64,000 nt of DNA from Desulfovibrio sp. (lineage in GTDB: Bacteria > Desulfobacterota > Desulfovibrionia > Desulfovibrionales > Desulfovibrionaceae). The translations under genes and the position numbers were made by a program. Numbering within the stretch: the stretch's first letter is position 1; each line of letters starts with the position of its first letter. Shown here piece by piece: positions 33,011-41,748 of the stretch. The notes under the pieces were generated by a model. That model did not search any database. It was not told the origin of the DNA and worked only from the letters and a program-made list of their open reading frames with translations. The stretch lies in assembly GCA_022839785.1 (NCBI GenBank), contig JALHJW010000002.1:434001-498000 (forward strand). The letters run 5' to 3'.

Positions 33011-34741
33011 TCAGCCCAGCCCCGCGATCATGCCGGAAAAGAACTGGCGGGCGTTGGCGCCGAGGGTGCGGATGCGGTAGCCGCCCTCCTGCACCACCAG
33101 GGTGGGGAGGCGGAGTCCGCCGAGCAGGCGGCCGTTCTCGAAAAAATCTTTGCCTGTCAGGCTCCATGTGCCGGTGGGATCGCCCTTGGCCGGGTCCAGG
33201 CCCAGGGAGACGACCAGGAAGTCCGGGGCGAAACGCTCGATGCGGCGCATGGCCGCGCGCAGGGCGTTGCGCCAGCCCGCCCCGTCCAGGTGCTCCTTTT
33301 GCGGCAGGTTGAGATTGAAGCCCAGGCCTTCGCCCTCTCCGGTCTCGTCCGCGAAGCCGCTGAAGTAGGGGTAGGCGAAGTTGGGGTGGCCGTGGATGGA
33401 AATGGTGAGCACGTCGCTGCGGGCCGCGAAGATGTCCTGGTGTCCGTTGCCGTGGTGGTAGTCGATGTCCAGAAGCGCCACCTGGCCCTGACGGGCGAAG
33501 AAATCCGCGGCCGCGGCCGCGGTGTTCAGATAGCAGAAGCCGCCGAAGGCCCGGCGTTCGGCATGATGGCCCGGCGGCCGCACCAGGGCGTAGGCCAGGC
33601 GCTGCCCTCCCAGGACCTGCTCGGCCGCGGTCAGGCCGCAGTCCACGGCGCGGCGCGCGGCCAGCCAGGCGTTGCGGTTCAGGGGGGTGAAGGTGTCGAT
33701 GCAGAAGTAGCCCGCGCGCACGGGCATGTCCTTGGGCGGCCGGGCGGCGTTGCGGATGGGGAAGACGTACGGATAGACCGACTTGCCTGGGGGGAGTCCG
33801 GCGCACATGCGGCGCAGGTAGTCCAGGAACGGCGTGGCGTGGACGCGGCGGAGGAAGGCCTCGCCGAAGTGGCGGGGCCTTGCCGTGAAGGCGAGGCCCG
33901 CGGCGTCCAGGGCCGTGAGAATGGAGGCCACGCGGGCCGGAGCCTCCACGTAGCCGCGTTCGCGCACGTGGTGGATGTCGTGGCGGTCGTTGACCACGGC
34001 GAGGATCTTGAGGTCCAGGTTGCGGTCTATTGCGGTCTTGTGGAGGGGCTTCACGGCGTAGCGTGCGGGCCGCAGGCGGACCGGGTCGTCGCGGAGGGAA
34101 TTGACCACGGTGTTCACGTAGGCGGGGGGACATTTGCCCGAGTACTTGCGCTCCAGGATGGCCCGCACCACGGCCCTGGCCGGGCCGAGCCTGAGGGGCG
34201 CGCCGCGGTCCAGGCCGTCCCAGACGAGATGGGGCGGGCAGTCGTCCTCCGGTGAGAGCGGGGTTTCGTAGGCCGTGCCCGCCACGGGGCGGGCGTCGAA
34301 GCGTTCGTAGAAGCGCAGCCGGGCCTTGTTCTGCTCCTGCGCGGCCGGGTCGCGGCAGAGCGCCGCGTCGTCGGGCAGGCACTCGAAGAAGAGGCCCAGG
34401 GGGCTGTCCTGGCGGGCGTCGCGCCGCACCCGCTCGTAGAGCGCCCCGCCCACGCCGCCGCCGGTCAGGCGCGGCTTCACCGAGAGCCAGTCGAGATAGG
34501 CGAAGCCCACGTCCGGGAAATGGAGCACCGCGGCGAAGCCGAGCATCTCGTCGGCCTTTTCGGCCACGAAGAGCACGGTGCGGAAGCCGTGGCGCACAGG
34601 TTCCTTGAGCAGTCCGGGCAGCCTGTCGATCTCGTCCCGGGAGAGCAGCTGGAACTGGTGGCGCAGGATCTCCTGGGCCTGGGCGATGCACTGCCCGTCG
34701 ATGGACAGGGTGTCGTCGAAGATGCGGCGGATGCGGAACAT
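33011..34741 (-). CDS. GNAT acetyltransferase fused to histone deacetylase/acetylpolyamine amidohydrolase domain
   Basis: 576 residues. The N-terminal ~190 residues are a GNAT fold (LFVAEKADEMLGFAAVLHF, then the acetyl-CoA loop region VKPRLTGGGVGGALYERVR). From about residue 225 on is a class II-type deacetylase: DIHHVRERGYVEAPARV, the charge-relay pair RPPGHHAERR, zinc ligands in LLDIDYHHGNGHQDIF, SLGLDPAKGDPTG, and the transition-state Tyr in EGGYR. The fusion would add and remove acetyl groups, perhaps on polyamines. It lies 32 bases after an EamA exporter gene, so both may deal with the same amine metabolite. Confidence 0.88.
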   Translation of the reverse strand: MFRIRRIFDDTLSIDGQCIAQAQEILRHQFQLLSRDEIDRLPGLLKEPVRHGFRTVLFVAEKADEMLGFAAVLHFPDVGFAYLDWLSVKPRLTGGGVGGALYERVRRDARQDSPLGLFFECLPDDAALCRDPAAQEQNKARLRFYERFDARPVAGTAYETPLSPEDDCPPHLVWDGLDRGAPLRLGPARAVVRAILERKYSGKCPPAYVNTVVNSLRDDPVRLRPARYAVKPLHKTAIDRNLDLKILAVVNDRHDIHHVRERGYVEAPARVASILTALDAAGLAFTARPRHFGEAFLRRVHATPFLDYLRRMCAGLPPGKSVYPYVFPIRNAARPPKDMPVRAGYFCIDTFTPLNRNAWLAARRAVDCGLTAAEQVLGGQRLAYALVRPPGHHAERRAFGGFCYLNTAAAAADFFARQGQVALLDIDYHHGNGHQDIFAARSDVLTISIHGHPNFAYPYFSGFADETGEGEGLGFNLNLPQKEHLDGAGWRNALRAAMRRIERFAPDFLVVSLGLDPAKGDPTGTWSLTGKDFFENGRLLGGLRLPTLVVQEGGYRIRTLGANARQFFSGMIAGLG

Positions 34742-34773
34742 GGGACCACGATAGCATGGAACCCGGCTGTCCG

Positions 34774-35676
34774 CTATTTGCGCCGCGTGGCCCCGAGGAA
34801 GATGCCCGCCAGGGCGAGGCACAGGCCCAGGATGTCCAGACTCCCGGCCCGGCGGTCGAAGAGCAGCACGTCCCAGACGAAGGCCAGCGAGGGCTGGAGC
34901 AGGATGACCAGCCCGGCCGTGGAGAGGGGCACACGCGGCAGATTGGCCGCGATGAGCGTCCAGCCCAGGCCTTGGCCGAGCAGGCCGTAGCCCAGCAGGG
35001 CGGCGAGGTCGTTCCTGGAGCCGATGGCCAGGGATTCGCCGCCGAGCAGCGCGGTTCCGCCGAGCAGCACGGCCGAGAGCAGGCCCATGAGGGCCATGTT
35101 GCGCAGTTGCTCCGTGAAATCCTGCCTGGTCTGCAGCCGTCTGAGAAAGATCAGGAAGGCGGCGTAGCAGAGCGCGGCGGCGATGCCCAGGCCCAGGCCC
35201 CAGGCCGAGGCCTCGGGGCGGGCGGTCCAGTCCGGCCCGAAGAGCAGCCAGATGCCGCAGGCCGCCAGTCCGAGGGCCGCGAGCAGTCGGGGCAGGCTCC
35301 GCTCGCCGAGCGCGAAGACGCCCCAGGCAGCCAGGAGCACGGCCTGGCTGTTGGCCAGGATGGTGGCCATGCCCGGACCGATGAGATGGATGGCCCTGTG
35401 CCAGGCGAGGAGGTCGAGGCCGAAGGCCACGGCGCAGGCCAGGGTCAGGCCCAGGGCGCCCGGGCTCCCCAGGGTGAGCCCGCCGCGCAGCCATGCGGCG
35501 CAGGCCAGGGCCAGCCCGCCGATGGCCATGCGCCAGAAGGCGGCCGAGGTCGGGCCGACGTGGGCGAGTTTCACGAACACGGGCGAGAAGCTGATGCACA
35601 CCGAGCCGAGGACGAGCCAGACATAGGGCGCGAGACGGGCGCGGGCGGGAGTGGCGGTGCGGTCGAAGGGGCGCAT
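34774..35676 (-). CDS. EamA/DMT-family transporter
   Basis: 300 residues, ten predicted membrane helices in two EamA repeats: LGSVCISFSPVFVKLA...AAFWRMAIGGLAL for the first and WGLGLGIAAALCYAAFLIFL for the second. The longer in-frame start adds 70 unconserved residues and is rejected. The family exports amino acids, purines or other small metabolites. It is transcribed ahead of the GNAT-deacetylase fusion. Substrate unknown. Confidence 0.88.
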   Translation of the reverse strand: MRPFDRTATPARARLAPYVWLVLGSVCISFSPVFVKLAHVGPTSAAFWRMAIGGLALACAAWLRGGLTLGSPGALGLTLACAVAFGLDLLAWHRAIHLIGPGMATILANSQAVLLAAWGVFALGERSLPRLLAALGLAACGIWLLFGPDWTARPEASAWGLGLGIAAALCYAAFLIFLRRLQTRQDFTEQLRNMALMGLLSAVLLGGTALLGGESLAIGSRNDLAALLGYGLLGQGLGWTLIAANLPRVPLSTAGLVILLQPSLAFVWDVLLFDRRAGSLDILGLCLALAGIFLGATRRK

Positions 35677-35818
35677 GGTCTTCTCCGTTTGCAGGTGGAC
35701 GCCCGAAGCGCGGGTTTTCGCACATCCCGGTCTGGACCGCCAGGAAGACGTCGCGGAAAAAACAAGGGCCCGCCCCCTGCCGGGGACGGACCCTTGCGGT
35801 GTCGGATCGTGCGGAAGG

Positions 35819-37993
35819 CTACTTGATGAAGCACATCTCCATGTAGGACGGCAACGGCCAGTAGTTGTCGGCCACGCATTGCTCAAGCTCGTCGGCCCAC
35901 TTGCGGACCTCGTTCATGGCGGGCAGCACCTTGTCGCAGAGGTATTTGGCCTCGGCGTGGGCGTCCTTGGCCTCATGGGCGCAGAGCTTCTCCAGGGCCA
36001 GAATGGCGTCCTGCAGGCCGCGCAGCTTGGCGGTGACGTCGTCCAGGGCGATGGAGCGGTACTCCTTGCCGATGGTCTTGAGGTTGGCGCAGGTCACGGC
36101 CAGGTCGTTCTGGTAGCGGATGGCGCCGGGCAGGATCAGCGTCCTGGCGATCTTGATGGCCAGGGCGGCCTCGGTCTTGATCGTGCGGCTGTAGAACTCG
36201 GTGTAGATCTCCTCGCGGGATTCCAGTTCGCGCTTGGAGAGCACGCCGTACTTCTCGAACAGCTCGATGACCGCGGGCTTGGTCAGCTCGGGCAGGGCAG
36301 CCGGGGTGTTGGGCAGGTTGGGCAGGCCGCGCTTCTTGGCTTCCTTGTGCCACTCCTCGGAGTAGCCGTTGCCGTTGAAGATGATGGCCTCGTGCTTCTT
36401 CATGATGTCCTGGATGACCTCGGTCACGGCCTGGTTCAGGCCGGCCTTCTTGCCGCCGGTCTTCTTCTCCAGCTCGGTGGCGATGAAATCCAGGGATTCG
36501 GTCAGCATGGCGTTCAGGGCCACCTGGGAGCCCGCGATGGACATGGAGGAGCCCACGGCGCGGAACTCGAAGCGGTTGCCGGTGAAGGCGATGGGGCTGG
36601 TGCGGTTGCGGTCGCCCGGGTCCATGGGCAGCGGCGGCAGGGTGTCGACGCCGACGTGCATCACGCCCTTCTGCTTGGAGGACTTGGCGCCGCCCTTCTT
36701 GATCTGCTCGAAGACGTCGGTGAGCATCTCGCCCAGGTAGATGGACATGATGGCCGGGGGAGCCTCGTTGGCGCCCAGGCGGTGGTCGTTGCCTGCGGAG
36801 GCCACGGTGGCGCGCAGCATGCCGCCGTACTTGTGGCAGGCGCGGATCATGGCGGCGCAGAAGACCAGGAACATGGCGTTGCTGTGCGGGGTGTCGCCCG
36901 GATCGAAGAGCGAGCCCAGCTCGGCGTTGCCGATGGAGTAGTTGAGGTGCTTGCCCGAGCCGTTGATGCCGGCGAAGGGCTTCTCGTGCAGCAGGCAGGC
37001 CAGACCGTAGCGGCGGGCCACGGAACGCAGGGTGTGCATGACCAGATGGTTGTGGTCGGTGGCCATGTTGCCCTGCTCGTAGATCGGGGCGATCTCGTAC
37101 TGGGCCGGGGCGACCTCGTTGTGGCGGGTCTTGACCGGCACGCCGACCTTGAACAGCTCCCGCTCGACCTCCATCATGCAGGCCAGGACGCGGCGGGGAA
37201 TGGCGCCGAAGTACTGGTCCTCGAATTCCTGGCCCTTGGGCGACTTCGCGCCGAACAGGGTGCGCCCGGCGATGTAGAGGTCCGGACGGGCGAAGTAGAA
37301 GTTGCGGTCGATGAGGAAGTACTCCTGCTCGGGACCGGCGAAGCAGGTCACCGGAGCCCCGACCTTCTTGCCGAAGAGCTTGAGCACGCGCTGGGCCTGC
37401 TTGTTCAGGGCCTGCAGGGAGCGCAGCAGCGGGGTCTTCTTGTCCAGGGCCTCGCCGGTCCAGGAGACGAAGGCCGTGGGGATGCACAGGAAGGTGCCGT
37501 TGGGGTTCTCCAGGAGGTAGGCCGGGGAGGTCACGTCCCAGGCGGTGTAGCCGCGCGCCTCGAAGGTGGTGCGCAGGCCGCCGGAGGGGAAGGAGGAGGC
37601 GTCGGGCTCGCCCTGGATGAGCATCTTGCCGTCGAACTCGGCGATGGCGCCGCCCTTGCCGTCCGGGGTCAGGAAGGAATCGTGCTTTTCCGCGGTCAGG
37701 CCGGTGAGCGGGTAGAAGACGTGGCAGAAGTGGGTGGCGCCCTTGGAGATGGCCCAGTCCTTCATGGCCTGCGCCACGACGTTGGCCGCGGCGGGGTCGA
37801 GCTTCTCGCCCATCTCGATGGTGCGCTTCAGCGACTTGTAGACGTCCTTGGGCAACATGGCCTTCATGACCTTGTCGCCGAAGACGTTGCTGCCGAAGAT
37901 TTCGGTGGCGGCCGTCTCGGCGAAGTTGAGCGGGGCCGAGATGGGTTTGAAGTTGGTCACGGCGGCGATGGCGTTCATGCGTCCCTGATTCAT
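35819..37993 (-). CDS. glnN: Glutamine synthetase type III
   Basis: 724 residues, the long GSIII length, from ATG 37993 with AGGAG upstream. The catalytic core is present: [62 protein letters not shown] and [20 protein letters not shown]. The C-terminal helical region is as in GlnN. It forms glutamine from glutamate, ammonia and ATP. It is divergent from the type I enzyme gene at 38553, with a 559-base region between them. GSIII is not known to be adenylylated. Confidence 0.96.
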   Translation of the reverse strand: MNQGRMNAIAAVTNFKPISAPLNFAETAATEIFGSNVFGDKVMKAMLPKDVYKSLKRTIEMGEKLDPAAANVVAQAMKDWAISKGATHFCHVFYPLTGLTAEKHDSFLTPDGKGGAIAEFDGKMLIQGEPDASSFPSGGLRTTFEARGYTAWDVTSPAYLLENPNGTFLCIPTAFVSWTGEALDKKTPLLRSLQALNKQAQRVLKLFGKKVGAPVTCFAGPEQEYFLIDRNFYFARPDLYIAGRTLFGAKSPKGQEFEDQYFGAIPRRVLACMMEVERELFKVGVPVKTRHNEVAPAQYEIAPIYEQGNMATDHNHLVMHTLRSVARRYGLACLLHEKPFAGINGSGKHLNYSIGNAELGSLFDPGDTPHSNAMFLVFCAAMIRACHKYGGMLRATVASAGNDHRLGANEAPPAIMSIYLGEMLTDVFEQIKKGGAKSSKQKGVMHVGVDTLPPLPMDPGDRNRTSPIAFTGNRFEFRAVGSSMSIAGSQVALNAMLTESLDFIATELEKKTGGKKAGLNQAVTEVIQDIMKKHEAIIFNGNGYSEEWHKEAKKRGLPNLPNTPAALPELTKPAVIELFEKYGVLSKRELESREEIYTEFYSRTIKTEAALAIKIARTLILPGAIRYQNDLAVTCANLKTIGKEYRSIALDDVTAKLRGLQDAILALEKLCAHEAKDAHAEAKYLCDKVLPAMNEVRKWADELEQCVADNYWPLPSYMEMCFIK

Positions 37994-38552
37994 GCGACAC
38001 TCCTGTTTTGAGAATCCGCCGCCTGGTTGCACGGCGGCCTTGCGTTGCACGATGACGGCCCGGCAGGCGGACGCCCCCGGGACCTGCGCCCCCAGGCTTC
38101 TGGTGCGGGCGATCCTCCGTAACAAGAACCGGACCAAGAGGTGTTTCAGCAGCAAAGACGGACTGTTAGCCAAAAGCTGCCCGGTGTCCGGCCAGGGAGT
38201 CTTTTACAATATCGAAACATTCTCCGCAAGAGCGATTCCTTTTTTGCGAAAACACGTTGAACGGAGGGGGCCGAGGTGGGGCGGCGGTGGGTGGATGCGG
38301 TGGAGATTGTTCAGTATACTACTTTGAAATAAATAATAAAATACCCATAGAAACATGCTCCGGCAAGAGGGGTGCCCCGCTCTTTACTTTTTTGTATAAA
38401 GCGGGATTGGCCTGCATGCCCCGCGCCCCAGGCGTTTCCGGGTTCCGCGCACGCGGATGGATTTTTCCCGCCCTTTGGGGCATGGTCGGCATCGAGTCGC
38501 CCCGAAGCGGGGCCGCGCCTTCACCTCCAACACCGCGACAAGGAGCGGATGC
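37994..38552. promoter_or_regulatory. Control region between divergent glnN and glnA
   Basis: 559 bases, partly AT-rich (38190-38260 and 38310-38400) in an otherwise very GC-rich window. A possible glnA promoter is TGGATG (38292) - 17 - TATACT (38315-38320). An imperfect inverted repeat CCCCGCTCTTTAC...GTATAAAGCGGG (38375-38405) around a T-rich loop lies further down and could be an operator or leader hairpin. No sigma-54 -24/-12 match with correct spacing was found on either strand, and no clear glnN promoter could be fixed. Confidence 0.45.
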
Positions 38553-39896
38553 ATGGAAACGCCCGTATTCAACTGCAAAAACGCCGACGACGTGCTCAAG
38601 GCCGTCCATGACTACAACGTCAGCTTCCTCCAGTTCTGGTTCGTGGACATCCTGGGCAACCTCAAAAGCTTCCAGGTCGCGCCCACGGAACTGGAAGGGG
38701 CCTTCGAGGAGGGCATGGGCTTCGACGGCTCCTCGATCCACGGCTTCACGCGCATCGAGGAGTCGGACATGGTCGCCTTCCCCGACCCCACGACCTTCCA
38801 GCTCGTGGCCTGGCGGCCTTCGGAGCGCCCCGTGGCGCGCATGTTCTGCTACGTGAAGAATCCGGACGGCGCTCCCTTCGTCGGGGACCCGCGCTACGTG
38901 CTCAAGCGCGTCCTGGATAAGGCCGCGTCCAAGGGCTACACCATGTACGTGGGGCCGGAGCTGGAGTTCTTCCTCTTCGCCAGCCCGAACGAGCCGCGCA
39001 TCCTCGACGTGGGCGGCTATTTCGACGCCCCGCCCCTGGATCTGGGCAACGACATCCGGCGCGACATGATCTTTTCCCTCTCGCGCATGGGCATCCAGGT
39101 GGAGTACTCCCACCACGAGGTCGCGCCCTCGCAGCACGAGATCGACCTGCGCTACCAGGAAGCCCTGCGCATGGCCGACACGGCCATCACCTACAAGGTG
39201 GTGATCAAGGAGACCGCGCGCAAGCACGGCTGCTACGCCACCTTCATGCCCAAGCCCCTGTTCGGCCAGAACGGCTCGGGCATGCACGTGCACCAGTCCC
39301 TGTTCAAGAACGGCCGCAACGCCTTCTTTGATCCGGGCGAGAAGTTCAACCTCTCCAAGGAGTGCCGCTCCTACATCGCGGGCCTGCTGCGCCACGCCAA
39401 GGAGTTCTGCGCGGTCACCAACCCACTGGTGAACTCCTACAAGCGTCTGGTGCCCGGCTACGAGGCCCCGGTCTACGTGGCCTGGGCCAACCGCAACCGC
39501 TCCGCGCTCATCCGCGTGCCCATGTACAAGCCCGGCAAGGAGGCGGCCACGCGCATCGAACTGCGCTGCCCGGACCCGACCTGCAACCCGTATCTGGCCT
39601 TCGCGGTCATGCTCGGCGCGGGCCTGAAGGGCATCGAGGACGGCTACGAGCTCTCCACGCCGGTGGAGGAGAACATCTTCAAGATGACCGAGGCCGAGAT
39701 GGCCGACCGCGGCATCGACTCCCTGCCCGGCAGCCTGAACAAGGCCCTGGAGTACTTCGAGTCCTCGGAACTGATGAAGGACATCCTGGGCGAGCACATG
39801 CACGCCGCCTACCTGGGGGCCAAGCGGGCCGAGTGGGACGACTTCCGCACCCACGTCTCGGACTGGGAGCTGGCGCGTTACCTGCCCACCACGTAA
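38553..39896 (+). CDS. glnA: Glutamine synthetase type I (alpha-like)
   Basis: 447 residues from ATG 38553 with AAGGAGCGG upstream. Motifs: GFDGSSIHGFTRIEESDM, the metal-binding YVGPELEFFLF, EVAPSQHEIDLRYQEAL, MPKPLFGQNGSGMHVHQS, and NSYKRLVPGYEAPVYVAWA. The region that in adenylylated enzymes reads NLYDLP reads ENIFKMTE here, so the modified tyrosine is replaced by Phe. Together with the short length this fits the GSI-alpha type, controlled by feedback or by repressor rather than by adenylylation. Confidence 0.95.
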   Translation: METPVFNCKNADDVLKAVHDYNVSFLQFWFVDILGNLKSFQVAPTELEGAFEEGMGFDGSSIHGFTRIEESDMVAFPDPTTFQLVAWRPSERPVARMFCYVKNPDGAPFVGDPRYVLKRVLDKAASKGYTMYVGPELEFFLFASPNEPRILDVGGYFDAPPLDLGNDIRRDMIFSLSRMGIQVEYSHHEVAPSQHEIDLRYQEALRMADTAITYKVVIKETARKHGCYATFMPKPLFGQNGSGMHVHQSLFKNGRNAFFDPGEKFNLSKECRSYIAGLLRHAKEFCAVTNPLVNSYKRLVPGYEAPVYVAWANRNRSALIRVPMYKPGKEAATRIELRCPDPTCNPYLAFAVMLGAGLKGIEDGYELSTPVEENIFKMTEAEMADRGIDSLPGSLNKALEYFESSELMKDILGEHMHAAYLGAKRAEWDDFRTHVSDWELARYLPTT

Positions 39897-39941
39897 CCCG
39901 CGCCCGGCCGTCTGGAAAACGGACGTCGCCGACGCCCTGAC

Positions 39942-39974
39942 CGCCGGGAGGTTCGCCTCCCGGCGTTTATTTTT
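39942..39974 (+). terminator. Intrinsic terminator of glnA
   Basis: CGCCGGGAGG (39942-39951), UUCG tetraloop (39952-39955), CCTCCCGGCG (39956-39965), then TTTATTTTT. A perfect 10-bp stem, 45 bases after the glnA stop. Confidence 0.95.
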
Positions 39975-40112
39975 CGCGTTTTCCGCTGCCGCGCCTCCTT
40001 TGCAAACCCGCGCGCAGCCGCTATAGAAGTCAAGACCCGCTTCGGCGGGAGATGCAGGCGGCATGCTGCTCCAGGGCGTGGAACAGGTTGTTTGCGGATT
40101 TGCGGAGGAAAC

Positions 40113-41678
40113 ATGCGCACGACGCATTTCATCTGGGCGGTGCTGGGCGGTTGCGCGGCCGCCGCGTTGGCCTGCGGCCTGCTGGCCGGTGCCGGCGGCT
40201 GGCTGTGGGGACTCGGGGCGGCGGCGCTCTTTCTGGCCGCGGGTGGACTCCTGGCGGTGCGCCTGGGCGGGGCGCTCTTCGCGCTGACCGCGTACGCGGC
40301 CAAGGCCGCCGCGGGCGACCTCAAGGCGGCCGCGCCCCAGGCCCCGGGCGATCTGGGCGGGCTGGCCGCGTCGCTCTGCGGGCTCGTGGACGACCTCAAG
40401 AAGGCCAGAGGCCTCTCCAAGGGCATCCTGGAAGGGCTGCCCACGCCCTTCCTGCTCGTGGACGAGAACGAGAAGACCATCGCCAGCAACAAGGCCTGCA
40501 TGGAGATGGTGGAGATCGACACCCCGCCCGAGGCCCAGTACGGCCGCACCCTGGCCGAGATCTTCTACAACGATCCCACGCGGACCACGGCCGTGGGCCG
40601 CTCCATCCGTGAAGGCCAGGTCTTCCGCAACCTTGAGGTGACCATCGCGGGCCACAAGGGCGGCAAGCGTCACGTCCTGGCCAACGTCTTTCCCCTCTAC
40701 GATCTCGACGGCCGCTGCATCGGCGGCCTGTGCATCTACCTGGACATGACCGCGATCAAGGACAAGGAGGAGCACATTTGCTCCCAGAACGACCTGATCC
40801 TGGCCGCCGCGGACCAGGCCGCGCACATCTCCCGCCAGCTCACCTCGGCGGCCGGGAGCCTCACCGACCAGGTCGCCCAGGCCGAGTCCGCGGTGGCCCG
40901 CCAGCGCGACGGCACGGCCCAGGTGGCCGCGTCCATGGAGCAGATGAACGCCGCCATCCTCGACGTGGCGCGCGGCGCGTCCACGGCCGCGGGGCTGGCC
41001 GAGAACGCCCGGGGAAAGGCCCAGGAGGGCGCGTCCTCCCTGGAGGCCATGCGCGGCCAGATGGAGCGCGTCGCGACCCAGGCCGTGCAACTCAAGGACG
41101 ACATGGCCGACCTCGGCCGCCAGGCAGAGGGCATCGGCGCGGTGACGTCGGTGATCACGGACATCGCGGACCAGACCAACCTTTTGGCCCTGAACGCGGC
41201 CATCGAGGCGGCCCGGGCCGGGGACGCGGGTCGCGGTTTCGCCGTGGTGGCGGACGAGGTGCGCAAACTGGCCGAAAAGACCATGACCGCCACCAAGGAG
41301 GTGGCCGAGGCCGTGGCGGGTATCCGGCGCAGCGTGGAACGCAGCGTGGGCGGCACCGAGGCGGCCGCGTCCGCGGTGCAGGAGAGCGCCCGGGGCATGG
41401 CGGCCTCGGGCCGGGTTCTGGCCGAGATCGTGGGGCTCACGGACCAGACGGCGGACAGCGTGCGCGGCATCGCGGCCGCGGCCGAGGAGCAGTCCGCGTC
41501 CAGCGAGAACGTGGCGGCGCGCGTCGAGGACATCGCCGGCGAGGCGAACCAGAGCGCCGAGGCCATGCATCAGGCGGCCGACGCCGTGGCGGGCGTGGCG
41601 CGCATGGCCGCGGATCTGGACCGGGTGGTTGCGGACCTGGAGAAGCACGTGCCGGAGCACTGCGAGCCCAAGGGATGA
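40113..41678 (+). CDS. Methyl-accepting chemotaxis protein with PAS domain
   Basis: 521 residues from ATG 40113, which has GGAGGAA upstream. Two close membrane helices (residues ~5-25 and ~30-50) leave almost no periplasmic loop. Then a HAMP-like stretch ([14 protein letters not shown]), a PAS domain (~residues 108-220, starting [20 protein letters not shown]), and a signalling domain with the hairpin tip [19 protein letters not shown] and [17 protein letters not shown]. It senses a cytoplasmic or redox signal through PAS and signals to CheA/CheW. No such genes are nearby. Confidence 0.94.
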   Translation: MRTTHFIWAVLGGCAAAALACGLLAGAGGWLWGLGAAALFLAAGGLLAVRLGGALFALTAYAAKAAAGDLKAAAPQAPGDLGGLAASLCGLVDDLKKARGLSKGILEGLPTPFLLVDENEKTIASNKACMEMVEIDTPPEAQYGRTLAEIFYNDPTRTTAVGRSIREGQVFRNLEVTIAGHKGGKRHVLANVFPLYDLDGRCIGGLCIYLDMTAIKDKEEHICSQNDLILAAADQAAHISRQLTSAAGSLTDQVAQAESAVARQRDGTAQVAASMEQMNAAILDVARGASTAAGLAENARGKAQEGASSLEAMRGQMERVATQAVQLKDDMADLGRQAEGIGAVTSVITDIADQTNLLALNAAIEAARAGDAGRGFAVVADEVRKLAEKTMTATKEVAEAVAGIRRSVERSVGGTEAAASAVQESARGMAASGRVLAEIVGLTDQTADSVRGIAAAAEEQSASSENVAARVEDIAGEANQSAEAMHQAADAVAGVARMAADLDRVVADLEKHVPEHCEPKG

Positions 41679-41748
41679 GGCAGGGACGCTCTGGACAGAC
41701 ACGATCGAGCGGCGGGCGGCATGCCCGCCGCGTTTTCAGCGGCCTGGG

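Noticed and set aside
35651..38011. 786-codon plus-strand frame opposite glnN
   Set aside because: Mirror of the glutamine synthetase III codons; no motif.
38300..38420. Sigma-54 promoter for glnA (TTGGCCTGCATGC near 38407)
   Set aside because: The distance between the GG and GC elements is too short for a -24/-12 promoter.
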